A stretch of DNA of 64,000 nucleotides, from contig CANLVP010000003.1 in the NCBI GenBank assembly GCA_947494675.1, positions 359,791-423,790 of the forward strand, in the 5' to 3' direction. Source of the stretch: an uncultured Paracoccaceae bacterium. GTDB lineage: Bacteria > Pseudomonadota > Alphaproteobacteria > Rhodobacterales > Rhodobacteraceae. The notes beneath the pieces are model-generated. The model saw only the letters and a list, made by a program, of their open reading frames with translations. It was not told where the DNA came from and did no database searches. This document shows, in pieces, positions 11,412-21,145 of the stretch (its first letter is position 1; each line of letters begins with the position of its first letter). Position numbers and translations under genes: made by a program.

Positions 11412-12524
11412 ATGAGCGATCTGAGGCATACGCCGCTATTTGATTTACATGAAAGCCTTGGGGCCAAGATGGTGCCATTCGCAGGTTACGCCATGCCTGT
11501 GCAATATGGTCTTGGCGTGATGAAAGAGCATCTGCATTGCCGGGCCAAGGCGGGGCTGTTTGACGTCAGCCACATGGGTCAGGTCAAACTGGTCGGCGAT
11601 GGTGCCGCCGCAGCGCTTGAAACGCTGGTGCCTGTTGATGTTGTGGGCCTGGCCGAGGGGCGGCAGCGCTATGGGTTCTTTACCAATGACGCAGGCGGGA
11701 TCAGCGATGATCTAATGCTAGCCAATCGCGGCGACCATATTTTTGTGGTGGTGAATGCCGCGTGTAAGGCGGCTGACATTGGCCATATGCGCGCCCATCT
11801 CAAAGGTGTTGAGGTGGTGGAGGTGACGGACCGCGCGTTGCTGGCCCTGCAAGGCCCGGCGGCAGAGGCGGTGCTGGCGGGGGTGAACCCGGCGGTGGCG
11901 GATATGGCGTTTATGGATGTAGCAACGGTCGATTTGAACGGCGCGGAATGCTGGGTGTCGCGGTCAGGCTACACCGGCGAGGACGGCTTTGAGATTTCGG
12001 TGCCGAATGCCGATGCCGTCGCACTTGCCAAGCTGTTGTTGGCCCATGACGATGTTGAAGCCATTGGGCTGGGCGCGCGTGATAGCCTGCGGCTTGAGGG
12101 CGGGTTGTGCCTCTATGGGCATGACATTGATGCCGAAACAACGCCGGTTGAGGCCGCGCTGACGTGGGCCATTCAAAAGGTGCGTCGGACGGGTGGCGAC
12201 CGGGCTGGCGGATTTCCTGGTGCGGATATCATTTTGGCCCAGATCGCGGATGGTGCGGATCGCAAGCGCGTTGGATTACGACCAGAGGGACGTGCGCCGA
12301 TGCGCGAAGGGGTCTTGCTGTTTGACGAAGCCGACGCCGTAACACCCATTGGGCAAATCACATCCGGTGGCTTTGGCCCCACCGTCGAGGGACCTGTCGC
12401 CATGGGCTATGTCGCGACGGCGCATGCCGCCAAAGGCACGGTCGTTTGCGGCGAGCTGCGCGGCAAACGCTTGCCGCTGACCGTGACCGCCCTGCCCTTT
12501 ACCCCCGCAAATTTCAAACGCTAG
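11412..12524 (+). CDS. gcvT: Glycine cleavage system aminomethyltransferase (T protein)
   Basis: 370 aa; TPLFDLHESLGAKMVPFAGYAMPVQYGLGVMKEHLHCRAKAGLFDVSHMGQ; SGYTGEDGFEI. Confidence 0.97.
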   Translation: MSDLRHTPLFDLHESLGAKMVPFAGYAMPVQYGLGVMKEHLHCRAKAGLFDVSHMGQVKLVGDGAAAALETLVPVDVVGLAEGRQRYGFFTNDAGGISDDLMLANRGDHIFVVVNAACKAADIGHMRAHLKGVEVVEVTDRALLALQGPAAEAVLAGVNPAVADMAFMDVATVDLNGAECWVSRSGYTGEDGFEISVPNADAVALAKLLLAHDDVEAIGLGARDSLRLEGGLCLYGHDIDAETTPVEAALTWAIQKVRRTGGDRAGGFPGADIILAQIADGADRKRVGLRPEGRAPMREGVLLFDEADAVTPIGQITSGGFGPTVEGPVAMGYVATAHAAKGTVVCGELRGKRLPLTVTALPFTPANFKR

Positions 12525-12539
12525 AGAACGGAGAAACCC

Positions 12540-12899
12540 ATGAAATTTACCGAAGAACACGAATGGCTGCGCATCGAAGATGACGTTGTGGTTGTTGGCA
12601 TCACCGAACATGCGGCGACACAATTGGGCGATATCGTCTTTGTCGAATTGCCAGAGGTCGGCACCGAAGTTGTGATCGATGACGAAGCGGTCGTGATTGA
12701 AAGTGTGAAAGCAGCCTCTGACATCCTGTCACCGCTGGATGGTGAAATTGTTGAGGTGAATGAAGCACTTGCCGACAATCCTGGCCTCGTGAACGAGGAT
12801 CCTTTGGGGAACGGCTGGTTCTTTAAGATCAAGTCTGACGATCTGTCCAAGATGGACGAATACCTTGATGAAGCGGCCTATAAGGCGCTGGTGGAGTAA
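12540..12899 (+). CDS. gcvH: Glycine cleavage system H protein
   Basis: 119 aa; lipoyl site context [24 protein letters not shown]. Confidence 0.97.
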   Translation: MKFTEEHEWLRIEDDVVVVGITEHAATQLGDIVFVELPEVGTEVVIDDEAVVIESVKAASDILSPLDGEIVEVNEALADNPGLVNEDPLGNGWFFKIKSDDLSKMDEYLDEAAYKALVE

Positions 12900-12904
12900 C
12901 GCAT

Positions 12905-15745
12905 ATGACCTTCAAGCCGACAGATTATCTGCCGTATGATTTTGCCAACCGCCGCCACATCGGCCCCTCGCCCGCTGAGATGGACGAAATGTTGCAGGTG
13001 GTGCAGGCGGATAGTCTGGCGGCGTTGATTGATGACACCCTGCCCAAGGGCATTCGCCAAAAAGAGCCGCTGGATTTTGGCAAGCCAAAGTCAGAGCGGG
13101 AGTTGCTGCATCACATGCGGGTCACGGCGTCCAAGAATAAGGTGCTGACCAGTCTGATTGGTCAGGGCTATCACGGCACGATCACGCCGCCTGCGATCCA
13201 GCGCAACATTCTGGAAAACCCGGCGTGGTATACGGCCTATACGCCCTACCAGCCCGAGATCAGCCAAGGGCGACTTGAAGCCCTTTTGAACTTTCAAACC
13301 ATGGTCAGTGATCTGACCGGGCTTGAGATTGCCAATGCCTCGCTCTTGGATGAGGCGACCGCTTGTGCCGAGGCGATGACAATGGCGCAGCGGGTGGCAA
13401 AGTCGAAGGCCAAGGCGTTTTTTGTGGACGAAAACTGCCATCCGCAGAACATCGCCGTGATCCAGACCCGTGCGGCGCCCTTGGGGATCGAGGTGATCGT
13501 CGGCTCCCCGGATGACATGGACGCAAGTGCGGTGTTCGGTGCGATTTTCCAGTTTCCCGGCACCTACGGGCATCTGCGCGACTTTACTGGTCAGATGGCG
13601 GCACTGCATGACCACAAGGCGATTGGTGTGATTTCAGCCGATCCTCTGTCGCTGACGCTATTGAAAGAACCCGGTGCCATGGGGGCCGATATCGCGGTAG
13701 GCACAACGCAACGCTTTGGCGTGCCCGTGGGCTATGGTGGGCCGCATGCGGCCTATATGGCGACGAAACAGCAATACGCGCGGAACATGCCGGGGCGGAT
13801 CGTGGGCGTCTCTGTCGATAGCCATGGCAACCGCGCTTACCGGCTGTCCTTGCAAACGCGGGAGCAGCACATCCGCCGCGAAAAGGCGACGTCGAATGTC
13901 TGCACGGCGCAGGCGCTTTTGGCCGTGATGGCCGGATTTTATGCGGTGTTTCATGGGCCAGAGGGGCTGAAGGCCATCGCGCAGCGCATTCATCGCAAGA
14001 CGGTGCGCCTGGCGCGCGGTTTGGAAGAGGCCGGTTTCAAGGTCGAACCCGCCGCGTTCTTTGACACGATCACTGTGGACGTGGGTCTTTTGCAGCGCGG
14101 CGTCATGCAAGCAGCGGTCAATGAGGGCATCAACCTGCGCCGCGTGGGCAAGACCAAGGTGGGCATCACGCTGGACGAATATTGCCGCCCAGCCACGATC
14201 AAAAAGGTCTGGCGCGCCTTTGGCATCACGGAACGCGACACCGATCTGACGGCAGAATACCGGATGCCCGATGGGTTGGTGCGGACCAGCGATTATCTGA
14301 CGCACCCGGTCTTTCATATGAACCGGGCTGAGACCGAGATGATGCGCTATATGCGGCGTCTGGCGGACCGGGATCTGGCGCTGGACCGCGCGATGATCCC
14401 GCTGGGGTCCTGCACGATGAAGCTAAATTCTGCCGCTGAAATGATGCCGGTCAGCTGGCGCGACTTCTCGCTCTTGCATCCCTATTGCCCCAAGGATCAG
14501 GCGGCGGGCTATCAAGAGATGATCGATAATCTGAGCGCCAAGCTGTGTGACATCACCGGCTATGCTGCGATTTCGATGCAGCCCAATTCCGGGGCACAAG
14601 GCGAATATGCGGGGCTTTTGACGATTGCCGCCTATCACCGCGCGAATGGCGAAGGGCATCGGAACATCTGCCTGATCCCGATGTCGGCCCATGGCACCAA
14701 TCCTGCCTCGGCGCAGATGGTCGGGTGGAAAGTTGTTCCGGTCAAATCGGCTGCAAACGGCGACATTGATCTGGATGATTTCCGCGCAAAGGCGGCAGAG
14801 CATGCGGACAATCTGGCGGGCTGCATGATCACCTATCCCAGCACCCACGGCGTGTTTGAGGAAACGGTGACAGAGGTATGCCAGATCACCCACGATCATG
14901 GCGGGCAGGTCTATATTGACGGGGCCAATATGAACGCGATGGTCGGGCTCTCGCGGCCCGGCGATCTGGGCGGGGACGTCAGCCACCTGAACCTGCACAA
15001 GACGTTTTGCATTCCGCACGGCGGCGGTGGCCCCGGCATGGGACCAATTGGCGTCAAAACGCATTTGGTGCCGCATTTGCCGGGTGATCCCAATGATGGC
15101 AAAGGTGCCGTCTCTGCCGCCGCCTATGGCTCGCCGTCTTTGCTGCCGATCTCATGGGCCTATTGCCTGATGATGGGTGGCGAGGGGCTGACGCAGGCCA
15201 CGCGGGTTGCGATTTTGAACGCAAACTACATCGCGGCGCGCCTCAACGGGGCGTATGACGTGCTTTATAAGGGGCCGACGGGGCGCGTTGCGCATGAATG
15301 CATCATCGACACCCGCCCCTTTGCCGAACATGGGGTCACTGTGGATGACATTGCCAAGCGCCTGATCGACTGCGGGTTCCATGCGCCTACGATGTCCTGG
15401 CCGGTCGCTGGTACGTTGATGGTGGAGCCGACTGAAAGCGAAACCAAGGCCGAGCTCGACCGCTTTTGCGACGCGATGCTGGCCATTCGTGCCGAGATTG
15501 ATGAGATCGCCGACGGCAAGACCGACTATGCCAGCAGCCCGCTGCACAACGCGCCGCATACGATGGAAGACCTCGTGAAGGACTGGGACCGGCCCTACAG
15601 TCGCGAGCAAGGCTGCTTTCCGCCCGGCGCGTTTCGGGTGGACAAATACTGGCCCCCGGTCAATCGGGTGGATAATGTCTTTGGCGACCGCAATTTGGTC
15701 TGTTCATGCCCGCCAATGGATGATTATGCGGAGGCGGCAGAATAA
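12905..15745 (+). CDS. gcvP: Glycine dehydrogenase (decarboxylating), P protein
   Basis: 946 aa; [21 protein letters not shown]-lysine context [24 protein letters not shown]. Confidence 0.98.
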   Translation: MTFKPTDYLPYDFANRRHIGPSPAEMDEMLQVVQADSLAALIDDTLPKGIRQKEPLDFGKPKSERELLHHMRVTASKNKVLTSLIGQGYHGTITPPAIQRNILENPAWYTAYTPYQPEISQGRLEALLNFQTMVSDLTGLEIANASLLDEATACAEAMTMAQRVAKSKAKAFFVDENCHPQNIAVIQTRAAPLGIEVIVGSPDDMDASAVFGAIFQFPGTYGHLRDFTGQMAALHDHKAIGVISADPLSLTLLKEPGAMGADIAVGTTQRFGVPVGYGGPHAAYMATKQQYARNMPGRIVGVSVDSHGNRAYRLSLQTREQHIRREKATSNVCTAQALLAVMAGFYAVFHGPEGLKAIAQRIHRKTVRLARGLEEAGFKVEPAAFFDTITVDVGLLQRGVMQAAVNEGINLRRVGKTKVGITLDEYCRPATIKKVWRAFGITERDTDLTAEYRMPDGLVRTSDYLTHPVFHMNRAETEMMRYMRRLADRDLALDRAMIPLGSCTMKLNSAAEMMPVSWRDFSLLHPYCPKDQAAGYQEMIDNLSAKLCDITGYAAISMQPNSGAQGEYAGLLTIAAYHRANGEGHRNICLIPMSAHGTNPASAQMVGWKVVPVKSAANGDIDLDDFRAKAAEHADNLAGCMITYPSTHGVFEETVTEVCQITHDHGGQVYIDGANMNAMVGLSRPGDLGGDVSHLNLHKTFCIPHGGGGPGMGPIGVKTHLVPHLPGDPNDGKGAVSAAAYGSPSLLPISWAYCLMMGGEGLTQATRVAILNANYIAARLNGAYDVLYKGPTGRVAHECIIDTRPFAEHGVTVDDIAKRLIDCGFHAPTMSWPVAGTLMVEPTESETKAELDRFCDAMLAIRAEIDEIADGKTDYASSPLHNAPHTMEDLVKDWDRPYSREQGCFPPGAFRVDKYWPPVNRVDNVFGDRNLVCSCPPMDDYAEAAE

Positions 15746-15758
15746 CGAGGGGTGAGCC

Positions 15759-16208
15759 ATGACTGAGACGAGAAAGATTGTGCTGTCGAGCGATCATGGG
15801 GCGGTGGACCTGCGGCAGGCGATTGCCGCGCATCTGGACGCGCAGGGGTTTGACGTGACCGATATCGGTCCGATGACAACCGAAAGCACAGATTATCCGG
15901 CGCATGGGCAAGCGGCGGCGGAAATCGTCGCGGCGGGCGAAAGTGATCTGGGCATCATTCTGTGCGGCACCGGTCAGGGCATCATGATGGCAGCCAATAA
16001 GGTCAAGGGCATCCGCTGCGGCGTGTGCATGGATACCTTTTCCGCCAAGATGATCCGGGCGCATAACGACGCCAATATGCTGGCGCTTGGTGCGCGGGTG
16101 ATCGGCGAGAACCTTGCGCTTGAGATTGTGGATGCTTTTGTTGCCACTGATTTCGAAGGCGGGCGGCATGGCAAACGGGTCGATATGATCAAGGCGCTCG
16201 ACATATAG
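15759..16208 (+). CDS. rpiB: Ribose 5-phosphate isomerase B (RpiB/LacAB family)
   Basis: 149 aa; SSDHGAVDLRQAI, DYPAHGQAAAEIVAAGESDLGIILCGTGQGIMMAANKVKGIRCGVC. Confidence 0.93.
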   Translation: MTETRKIVLSSDHGAVDLRQAIAAHLDAQGFDVTDIGPMTTESTDYPAHGQAAAEIVAAGESDLGIILCGTGQGIMMAANKVKGIRCGVCMDTFSAKMIRAHNDANMLALGARVIGENLALEIVDAFVATDFEGGRHGKRVDMIKALDI

Positions 16209-16218
16209 CGCCTTGATC
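16187..16218 (+). terminator. Perfect 12-bp stem overlapping the rpiB stop codon
   Basis: GATCAAGGCGCT-CGACATAT-AGCGCCTTGATC; sits between convergent genes; weak T-richness after it. Confidence 0.65.
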
Positions 16219-16230
16219 CTTAGTTGATTT

Positions 16231-17682
16231 CTATTCGGGCGTTCCGGCAGAAATATATGCTGTTTTGACAGTGGTGTAGAATTCCGCTGCCGCCTTACCC
16301 TGCTCGCGCGGACCGTAGGAGCTGTCGCCGCGTCCGCCGAAGGGCACGTGATAATCGGTGCCTGCGGTGGGCAGGTTCACGGTCACCACACCAGTGCGGG
16401 CGTTGCGGCGGAAGTGGTTGGCGCGGGCCAGCGACTTGGTCACGATGCCCGAGGTCAGACCAAAGTTGGTATCGTTGAGCGTCGTGAGCGCCTCGTCGTA
16501 GCTGCCGACTTTGATCACGGCCGCAAGCGGGGCGAACATTTCCTCGCGGTTGATGCGCATGGAATTGGTGGTGCCGACGAAAAGGCCGGGCGTCATGTAG
16601 TAGCCCTTGGTCGGCATCTCGATCTGGGTGCCGCCGCAGACAAGCTCTGCCCCTTCGGATTTGCCAAGGTCGACGTAGGACAGGTTGCCCTGCAATTGAT
16701 CGTCCGACACCACGGGGCCGATTTGCGTGCCTGCCTCAAGCGCGTGACCAACTTTGAGCGCTTGTGTCGCTGCGATCAGTTTGTCGACAAAGGCGTCATG
16801 AACGGATTCATGCACGATCAACCGGGATGAGGCGGTGCATTTCTGTCCTGAGCCACCAAATGCGCCCCCGGCGGCAAGTGTGACAGCTAGATCGACGTCG
16901 GCGTCGTCCATCACCGCGAGCGCGTTTTTGGAGCCCATTTCCATCTGCACCTTGGTCAGGTTCTGGATCGCCGCTGTGGCGATGCCTTTGCCGACAGGCA
17001 CAGAGCCGGTGAAGGAAATCGCGTTGACCTTGGGGCTTTCCACAAGGCGCTGGCCCACGTCGCGGCCCGCACCCATCACAAGGTTGAACAGACCCGGCGG
17101 GATGTCTTGCCGCGCGATAATCTCTGTCAGGGCCACCGCAGAGGCGGGCGTGACATTGGCGGGCTTCCAGATCACCGCGTTGCCATAGCAAAGCGCTGGC
17201 GCAATTTTCCATGATGCGGTGGCAGTCGGGAAGTTCCAGGGCGAGATGATCGCCACAACGCCAACAGGTTCACGGCGCACATCAATTTCGATGCCATCAC
17301 GCACGGAATCGGCGTTTTCACCGATCTGGCGCAGGGTTTCTGCAGCATAATAGGTAAAGAACTGCCCGGCCCGATAGACCTCGCCCTTGCCTTCAGCCAG
17401 CGGCTTGCCCTCTTCACGGGACAGAAGTGTGCCAAGCTCTTCGGCGCGGTCCATCATCTCTGTCCCGATGGCCATAAGGACGTTGTATTTACGCTCGATC
17501 CCATAGGCGCCCCATGCGGCCTGCGCATCGCGGGCGGCATCAAGCGCCTGTTCGAGCTGATCGCTGGAAGCTTGGGCATAAAGCCCGATCACATCGTCCA
17601 GATCAGACGGGTTGCGATTTTCAACCTCAGACGTGCCGGATACCCAAGCACCGCCGATGTAGTTTTGATAGCTTTTGGTCAT
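16231..17682 (-). CDS. NAD(P)-dependent aldehyde dehydrogenase family protein
   Basis: SPWNFPTATASWKIAPALCYGNAVIWKPA, EMGSKNALAVMDDADVDLA, FGGSGQKCTASSRL; ATG at 17682 preceded by AAGGGGAAG (track ORF extends to 17703). Confidence 0.93.
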   Translation of the reverse strand: MTKSYQNYIGGAWVSGTSEVENRNPSDLDDVIGLYAQASSDQLEQALDAARDAQAAWGAYGIERKYNVLMAIGTEMMDRAEELGTLLSREEGKPLAEGKGEVYRAGQFFTYYAAETLRQIGENADSVRDGIEIDVRREPVGVVAIISPWNFPTATASWKIAPALCYGNAVIWKPANVTPASAVALTEIIARQDIPPGLFNLVMGAGRDVGQRLVESPKVNAISFTGSVPVGKGIATAAIQNLTKVQMEMGSKNALAVMDDADVDLAVTLAAGGAFGGSGQKCTASSRLIVHESVHDAFVDKLIAATQALKVGHALEAGTQIGPVVSDDQLQGNLSYVDLGKSEGAELVCGGTQIEMPTKGYYMTPGLFVGTTNSMRINREEMFAPLAAVIKVGSYDEALTTLNDTNFGLTSGIVTKSLARANHFRRNARTGVVTVNLPTAGTDYHVPFGGRGDSSYGPREQGKAAAEFYTTVKTAYISAGTPE

Positions 17683-17766
17683 GTTCTTCCCCTTTGCGCG
17701 CATCCTGCCCTACTACCGGGCCGAACGCACGTTTCAAAGGGTCGTATTTCGGCGCAATGGCGACAC

Positions 17767-20700
17767 TTAGAACTGCGCGACGATGTTCAGGAACGCGCCT
17801 TGATCATCCAGCGTCAGGTCCGTCAGATCATCCGAGAAGGTGCCGAAGTTATAACCGACGCCGACCTTCAAGTTTTGCCCAAGGTTCTTGTAGACAGCAC
17901 CCAAGGCCGAGGTTTCCGTCGTGCCCGCATCCAATAGGTTCAGCTGGCGCACTTCGATCAGCGCATCCCAATCCTTGACCAGATGCCAGCGGGCGGAGGC
18001 CGCGGCGAGCCAAGCATCGTTGGCCGCATCAAGGTTGCCATCGGCATCAAGCGTCTGGCTGGAGCGATAACCAATCTTGCCGCCCAGCGTCCATTGCTGG
18101 TTCAGGTCATAGGTCGCATCAACACTGACCACATGGCTGCGTTGGCGGATGCCGCTATCGTCAGTGGCGTCCCGCAGACCGTAAAGGTCATAAAGATAAC
18201 GATAGCGTGCCAAGACGTTCAGCTTGTCGTTGTCGATGGGGCGGAAGGCATAACCCAGCACCACATCGGCGTAATTGCCATCCACCAGCGTGCTTTGCGC
18301 GGTTTCGGATCGCGCCAGATCGGCGGAGAATACAAGACGGCGTTCTTCGTCAAATTTGTAGGCGGCGTTGGCGGCCACCAACAGCGTGTCGGCGTTGACC
18401 TGAATGCCGTTCTGCAAGCCATCTTCGGTGCGGTATTCGACCCGGCCGGAAGCGGACAGCTGTTCGGTTTCGTAGATCACACCGAGTGTCAGCGCCTGAC
18501 GCTCAAAATCATAGCCATCACCATCATCGACGCGGCCAAGCTCAAACGCGGTTGTCACCGATAGCGCGTCGTTGGGGGCATAGGACAACCCGTATGCGCT
18601 CGTCAGGGAGCGGTGACGCCCGAAGACGTCATAGGTGTTTTCGCCGAACATATCGACGGTGCCGGAAACGGTCTGCGTCGCACCGGCAACAAGGCGGCCA
18701 CGGTCGCGCCCGCGCAATGCAATGCCGTCATAGTCTCGGCCCGGCTCAAGCTCATACCCGACATAGCGGGTGTTGCCGTTGCCATCGTCATTGCTGGCTG
18801 TGATCCGCCCGCCGACGCCAAAATCGCCATCCGACACTTCGCCAGCGACGGTCCAGCCAGAGGCAAATTCATAAGAGCCGCCAACGCCGTAGCGGTTGTT
18901 TTCGGGCAGTTGCGAGACGTCCACCGTGGCCTGCCCAAAGACATAGACAGAGGCCGTCTCGGTCGGGCTATAGGTGACTTTTGCCGCGACATCGGTGCGG
19001 TTGCCTGCGTTGGTGCCGCCGACGTTGTCCTGCACCTCGACCCCGACCGCGTATTCCCATTGGTCAGAGGCCGCATAGGTCAATTGCCATGTGCCGTCGA
19101 TGTTGCGCACGCCTGCGGCGTTCTCGTAGTGATCAAAGCCGACCAGCAAGGTCAGGCGATCCATCAGCATCACGTCTGCGGTCAGGCCATAAAGCGTTTC
19201 ATCGCTGGCGACGTTCAGATCGAGCGATGAAAAGCCTGCGGTGCGTTCTTCGTAGTAGGCGTTCACGACGCCTTCGCCATCAAAGCCGAGCTCTTCCAGA
19301 TCGGCCTGTGCTTCGATCTTGAAGGCTTGGCCGTCGCTGCCGGTGGCTGCGATGTCATCGACGATCAGGCCGCCGTCAGCAGAGAAGGTGCTGTCGAACC
19401 CGGTGCCTTCGGATTGGGCCAGCTCGATTTTGATAAAGCTGTTGTCGGACATGGCATAAAGCACATCGACGCCGACAACCTGGTGATCGGTCACGCCGGT
19501 CTCGTCCAACATGCCGCTGACGCCAAAGCGCAGGTTGTCGCTGACCCAACCTTCGGCGCGGCCGCCATAGGCAAAGCCTTCGACGTCGCCTGCGGTGGGG
19601 GTATGTTCGTAAGCCGCGACCAGCACGACGTCTGCATCACGGGCAGAGCCGATGGAGAACAGGCCTTCGTTTGCCGTCGCTGTCAGTGGGCGGCGGAGCG
19701 TGATGATGCCTTGGATATAGTTGATCGCGTAATCTTCGCCCGCGATCAGGGTCTGGGTGTCTATCACACGGCCCGTATCCGGGTCCCGCAGCTGGATCGA
19801 GATCGTCTCAGACGCTTGCGCAATGTCTTGTTTTTCCAAGAAAAATACGGTGCCGCCGGTGCCAAGAAAGACATCGCGCTGCGGCAGCATATCGGGCTGC
19901 GCGGCATAGAGCGAAAGCGAGGCACGGGCATCGCCGCGAGACGTGACCGAAGAGGTCGCTAGCCCAGCAGAAAGGCCATAGAGCGAGCGATCATTCTGGA
20001 CAAAATCATTGTCGCCCAGATCGCTGTCAAAGTCGCCCCATTGCAGATAATTCGCTTGGCGTTCGATGCGCAGGAAGATTTTGCCGGAGGTCGGCGTGCG
20101 GTCCTCAATCGTGCTGTCGTCGCCGTAGGTCGGGTAGAGGTCAGCGGGATCGACACGCAGCAAGAGCTGCCGCGGATCGCGTTCGTCCAGACGGCGGAAT
20201 ATCTGATCGAGATCGCCCTCACCGGTATCGACAGAGCCCGTGATCCGCGTGCCATTGGCGGTTTTGCCGTCAAAGAACCCGGCGACACGGCCGGTCTGAT
20301 AGGTCTCGCGCCCGTCTGTGCTGTCGCCTTCGCGGATGCCAAAGGTCAGATCAGCAGTGGCGACATAGAACCATTCGGAATTGGGGATCGTGATGTCGCG
20401 GGTAAGGTCAACGCGCTGGCCCGCGCCGTTGACGTTCACATCAACGCCATAGTCGCCGGGCGGCAGGATGCGCTGAATGACAAAGCCGCCATCGCGGTCT
20501 GTTGGCACGACCTCGCCCAATGCAACCACGCGCGCGCCGGGGGCCACATCGGTGCCGGTGACTGTTACGGCCCCGCCGCTGACGGGGATGCCACGGCGGC
20601 GGGCGCTGTCATTGCCATCTTCGACGCCTTCGGCCAGCCCGCGGTCATCGGCGCGCATGACGGACAGCGGTGCGGTTTCGTCAAAGCGGCCTTGGGCGTC

Positions 20701-21138
20701 ATAGACCCGGTGGACGACAACAAGGTCGTCGCCTTCGGGCAATGTCAGGGCCACCTGACCGTTGGGATTTACCGGCACGGTGGCCACGGTACGTGGGCCG
20801 CCAAGGGCGGCGCGGTCGATCACGCGAACTTCGCCGCGTTGCACAAAGGCCGGGTAGTTGAGAGCGGATTGCAGCGTGACGGTATCGCCCGCCTGCCCCG
20901 GATCGCCAATCAGTTCCAGATCAAGGCGCGGGACAGCGCCAAGCCCATCAAAGACCACCTGCACGTCGGCATTGGCCAGCGCCACATCAGTGCGCCGCAC
21001 GGTGTCCACAACGACCGGGTCGCCTGCGACGGCGTTACCGTTGAGGGTAATGGCAAAGCCTTCTTGGGCGTTTGCGGGCATGGCGAGGGCCAATGCAAGG
21101 GCGCTCGAAGCGAGTGTGGGTGTTCGCATGTTCATCAT
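17767..21138 (-). CDS. Large outer-membrane beta-barrel protein, downstream partner of the giant repeat protein
   Basis: Signal peptide MRTPTLASSALALALAMPANAQ; long alternating-residue barrel region; C-terminal aromatic end LNIVAQF. Start among clustered ATGs at 21144/21138/21135/21129 is uncertain. Confidence 0.75.
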   Translation of the reverse strand: MMNMRTPTLASSALALALAMPANAQEGFAITLNGNAVAGDPVVVDTVRRTDVALANADVQVVFDGLGAVPRLDLELIGDPGQAGDTVTLQSALNYPAFVQRGEVRVIDRAALGGPRTVATVPVNPNGQVALTLPEGDDLVVVHRVYDAQGRFDETAPLSVMRADDRGLAEGVEDGNDSARRRGIPVSGGAVTVTGTDVAPGARVVALGEVVPTDRDGGFVIQRILPPGDYGVDVNVNGAGQRVDLTRDITIPNSEWFYVATADLTFGIREGDSTDGRETYQTGRVAGFFDGKTANGTRITGSVDTGEGDLDQIFRRLDERDPRQLLLRVDPADLYPTYGDDSTIEDRTPTSGKIFLRIERQANYLQWGDFDSDLGDNDFVQNDRSLYGLSAGLATSSVTSRGDARASLSLYAAQPDMLPQRDVFLGTGGTVFFLEKQDIAQASETISIQLRDPDTGRVIDTQTLIAGEDYAINYIQGIITLRRPLTATANEGLFSIGSARDADVVLVAAYEHTPTAGDVEGFAYGGRAEGWVSDNLRFGVSGMLDETGVTDHQVVGVDVLYAMSDNSFIKIELAQSEGTGFDSTFSADGGLIVDDIAATGSDGQAFKIEAQADLEELGFDGEGVVNAYYEERTAGFSSLDLNVASDETLYGLTADVMLMDRLTLLVGFDHYENAAGVRNIDGTWQLTYAASDQWEYAVGVEVQDNVGGTNAGNRTDVAAKVTYSPTETASVYVFGQATVDVSQLPENNRYGVGGSYEFASGWTVAGEVSDGDFGVGGRITASNDDGNGNTRYVGYELEPGRDYDGIALRGRDRGRLVAGATQTVSGTVDMFGENTYDVFGRHRSLTSAYGLSYAPNDALSVTTAFELGRVDDGDGYDFERQALTLGVIYETEQLSASGRVEYRTEDGLQNGIQVNADTLLVAANAAYKFDEERRLVFSADLARSETAQSTLVDGNYADVVLGYAFRPIDNDKLNVLARYRYLYDLYGLRDATDDSGIRQRSHVVSVDATYDLNQQWTLGGKIGYRSSQTLDADGNLDAANDAWLAAASARWHLVKDWDALIEVRQLNLLDAGTTETSALGAVYKNLGQNLKVGVGYNFGTFSDDLTDLTLDDQGAFLNIVAQF

Positions 21139-21145
21139 CCGCATC

